Shown here piece after piece: positions 14,387 through 15,604 of a stretch of 15,604 nucleotides of DNA. The translations under genes and the position numbers were made by a program. Every line of letters begins with the position of its first letter. Position 1 is the stretch's first letter. A model generated the notes under the pieces. That model searched no databases and was not told where the DNA came from. It was given only the letters and a program-made list of their open reading frames with translations. The DNA is from Flavobacteriales bacterium. Its GTDB lineage: Bacteria > Bacteroidota > Bacteroidia > Flavobacteriales > Flavobacteriaceae. Where the stretch lies: NCBI GenBank assembly GCA_027031025.1, contig JALVEJ010000051.1, positions 1 through 15,604 on the forward strand, read 5' to 3'.

Positions 14387-15424
14387 CTAAAATTTAACAT
14401 AATCCAAACTAAACCGCATTCCTTTTTTTAAATTACGATTAACTTTTTTCCCGACAATATCATTGAAATATTTAGGATGCAGTCCGAAACCCGGACGAAT
14501 AGAACGCACATATTCTTCGGTAATAACGGTGCCTTCCGGCATTTCTTTAACCACGTAAAGTGAACGGGCAAAACGCCGGCTTTCACGGGCTTTTTCAGAT
14601 AAGTTGTAATTGACTTTTCCCAGTGCTTTTTCCGTTTTTCTTACAGCGTCAACCATTCGTTTAAATTCTGATTCGTCTAAAGAAAAACCGGCATCAGGAC
14701 TGGCAATGCTTTGGTCTAAAATCAAATGTTTTTCTATCACTTTACCGCCTAAAGCCGTAGCAATAACCGGTGCCAATTCGCCCCGAGTATGATCCGATAA
14801 GCCGGACAAGACCCCAAAACGTTTTGCCAAATCAGGAATCATAGACAAATTGGCATCATGGAGTTGTGCCGGATATTGTGATGAAGTTTTCAACAAAACG
14901 ATTTGATTATTGCCTTGTTTTCGACAAGTCTCGACCGCCAAAGCAATGTCCGATTCGGTGGCTATACCTGTCGACATTATCACGGGTTTTTGTTTTGAAG
15001 CAACATAAGCAATTAAAGGAATATCGGTAATTTCAAAACTGGCAATTTTATACGCCGGCACTTCCAATGTTTCTAAAAAATCGACGGCGCTCCGGTCAAA
15101 TGGTGACGAAAAACAAAGTAAACCTTCTTCTTGTGCCGTTTCAAATAAGGGTTTGTGCCATTCCCACGGCAAATAAGCTTCCTCATACAATTCATATAGG
15201 GTTTTGCCTTCCCAAATTGTGCCTTTGATTAAAAAATCAGGTTTTTGACAATCTATTGTTATGGTATCCGGTGTGTAAGTTTGTAGCTTTACGGCATTGG
15301 CGCCGGCACGCTTGGCAGCTCTTATGGTTTCTTTGGCAATTGACAAATCTTTGGCGTGATTAGCAGACAATTCGGCTATAATCAACACCCCATCGGTTTG
15401 TAAATCAAAATGTCCTATTTTCAT
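14387..15424 (-). CDS. pseI: Pseudaminic acid synthase (NeuB/PseI family)
   Basis: PseI condenses 2,4-diacetamido-2,4,6-trideoxy-L-altrose with phosphoenolpyruvate to give pseudaminic acid, a nonulosonate of surface glycans. The protein has 345 residues. A NeuB TIM barrel spans about 12-245: IIAELSANHAKD (15-26), AGANAVKLQTYTPDTIT (40-56), CFSSPFDRSAVDFLE (about 103-117), YKIASFEITDIPLI, MSTGIA, GLSDHT and VIEKHLIL. A C-terminal SAF (antifreeze-like) domain covers about 285-345 (RSLYVVKEMPEGTVITEEYV, then IRPGFGLHPKYF). The wording GTIWEGKTLYELYEEAYLPWEWH favours PseI over sialic acid synthase. The ATG at 15424 follows the upstream stop by 19 bases, with no visible promoter between, so it is probably read through from the oxidase-like gene. 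No other pse genes are in the window, so NeuB-type specificity cannot be fully excluded. Confidence 0.9.
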   Translation of the reverse strand: MKIGHFDLQTDGVLIIAELSANHAKDLSIAKETIRAAKRAGANAVKLQTYTPDTITIDCQKPDFLIKGTIWEGKTLYELYEEAYLPWEWHKPLFETAQEEGLLCFSSPFDRSAVDFLETLEVPAYKIASFEITDIPLIAYVASKQKPVIMSTGIATESDIALAVETCRKQGNNQIVLLKTSSQYPAQLHDANLSMIPDLAKRFGVLSGLSDHTRGELAPVIATALGGKVIEKHLILDQSIASPDAGFSLDESEFKRMVDAVRKTEKALGKVNYNLSEKARESRRFARSLYVVKEMPEGTVITEEYVRSIRPGFGLHPKYFNDIVGKKVNRNLKKGMRFSLDYVKF

Positions 15425-15443
15425 CTGTTTAATATTATTATCA

Positions 15444-15604
15444 TTACCATAAAATAACGCTAACGGCTCCTACAAAAATAAGCAAATAAAAGCCAATCAA
15501 AAATTTCCAAAACACATGCGCCTTTTTCATCTCCATAAACTGAAAGGCTACCAACATAAATTTAATGGCAGACAAACCCAAAATCAGCAACACAAAAAAT
15601 GATA
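15444..15604 (-). CDS. Cytochrome c oxidase subunit IV-like small membrane protein (C-terminal part)
   Basis: The right edge holds the last 52 residues of a minus-strand frame ending in TAA at 15444; its start is outside. It has two hydrophobic helices: SFFVLLILGLSAIKFMLVAF, then, after the loop QFMEMKKAHVFWK, FLIGFYLLIFVGAVSVILW. The AIKFMLVAFQFMEMKKAH turn matches the prokaryotic cytochrome c oxidase subunit IV family (COX4_pro, PF03626), where a similar helix-FM.[LM]K.. turn occurs. Such proteins are small accessory subunits of heme-copper oxidases in the inner membrane. The catalytic subunits would be expected further right, outside the window. The stop is 19 bases before the pseI start, so the two may be co-transcribed. 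The call rests on a fragment. Confidence 0.72.
   Translation of the reverse strand, partial: SFFVLLILGLSAIKFMLVAFQFMEMKKAHVFWKFLIGFYLLIFVGAVSVILW

Overview
The window is AT-rich bacterial chromosome, best explained as a member of the Bacteroidota and probably of class Flavobacteriia. Four things point there: an Oar-like TonB-dependent receptor with a CarboxypepD_reg-type N-terminal domain; a SecA of about 1118 residues (longer than the roughly 900 of E. coli) with no C-terminal zinc motif; small Flavobacteriia-type proteins (DUF2795, and DUF4271 next to hemD); and several exact TAnnTTTG promoter boxes of the Bacteroidota type. No Shine-Dalgarno-like purine tracts were noticed at the starts, as is usual in this phylum. 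The content is mostly housekeeping and envelope genes. I see no CRISPR array, rRNA, tRNA, phage genes, transposase or obvious defence locus.

Layout. At the left edge, on the minus strand, is the N-terminal third or less of a TonB-dependent receptor (1-598), then a terminator, then a minus-strand TolB-like beta-propeller lipoprotein (783-1889). A divergent intergenic region at 1890-1984 separates it from a plus-strand run: a CvpA-family membrane protein (1985-2539), a large cysteine-free repeat protein that is possibly DUF505 (2670-4565, with a terminator), and a secreted BNR/sortilin-like propeller protein (4714-7950). A GC-rich palindrome of REP type (7960-8006) lies between the convergent ends of that gene and secA.

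From 8022 to the end all genes are on the minus strand. Read in the direction of transcription, from the right edge, they are: the C-terminus of a cytochrome c oxidase subunit IV-like membrane protein (15444-15604), a pseudaminic acid synthase (14387-15424), a 320-base gap carrying a palindromic MITE-like element and two hairpins, a DUF4271 membrane protein coupled by an ATGA overlap to uroporphyrinogen-III synthase (13323-13991 and 12550-13326), a repeat-bearing gap, a PduO-type cobalamin adenosyltransferase (11798-12361), a DUF2795 protein (11518-11739) and secA (8022-11378).

Links between genes are loose. HemD makes the precursor shared by heme and cobalamin, the PduO-type enzyme makes adenosylcobalamin, and the edge gene belongs to a heme-copper oxidase, so there is a tetrapyrrole theme on the right side without evidence of one operon. 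The receptor, the lipoprotein and the BNR protein are envelope or exported proteins that depend on SecA. For secA, hemD and the DUF4271 gene I chose ATG starts shorter than the longest in-frame reading, because the longer versions begin at TTG; in the DUF4271 case a perfect promoter box also lies inside the extension.

I did not find a clear new multi-gene system. The points most worth a second look are the possible DUF505 protein, the 131-bp palindromic element, the 47-bp REP-like palindrome and the repeat-rich gap between hemD and the adenosyltransferase gene.
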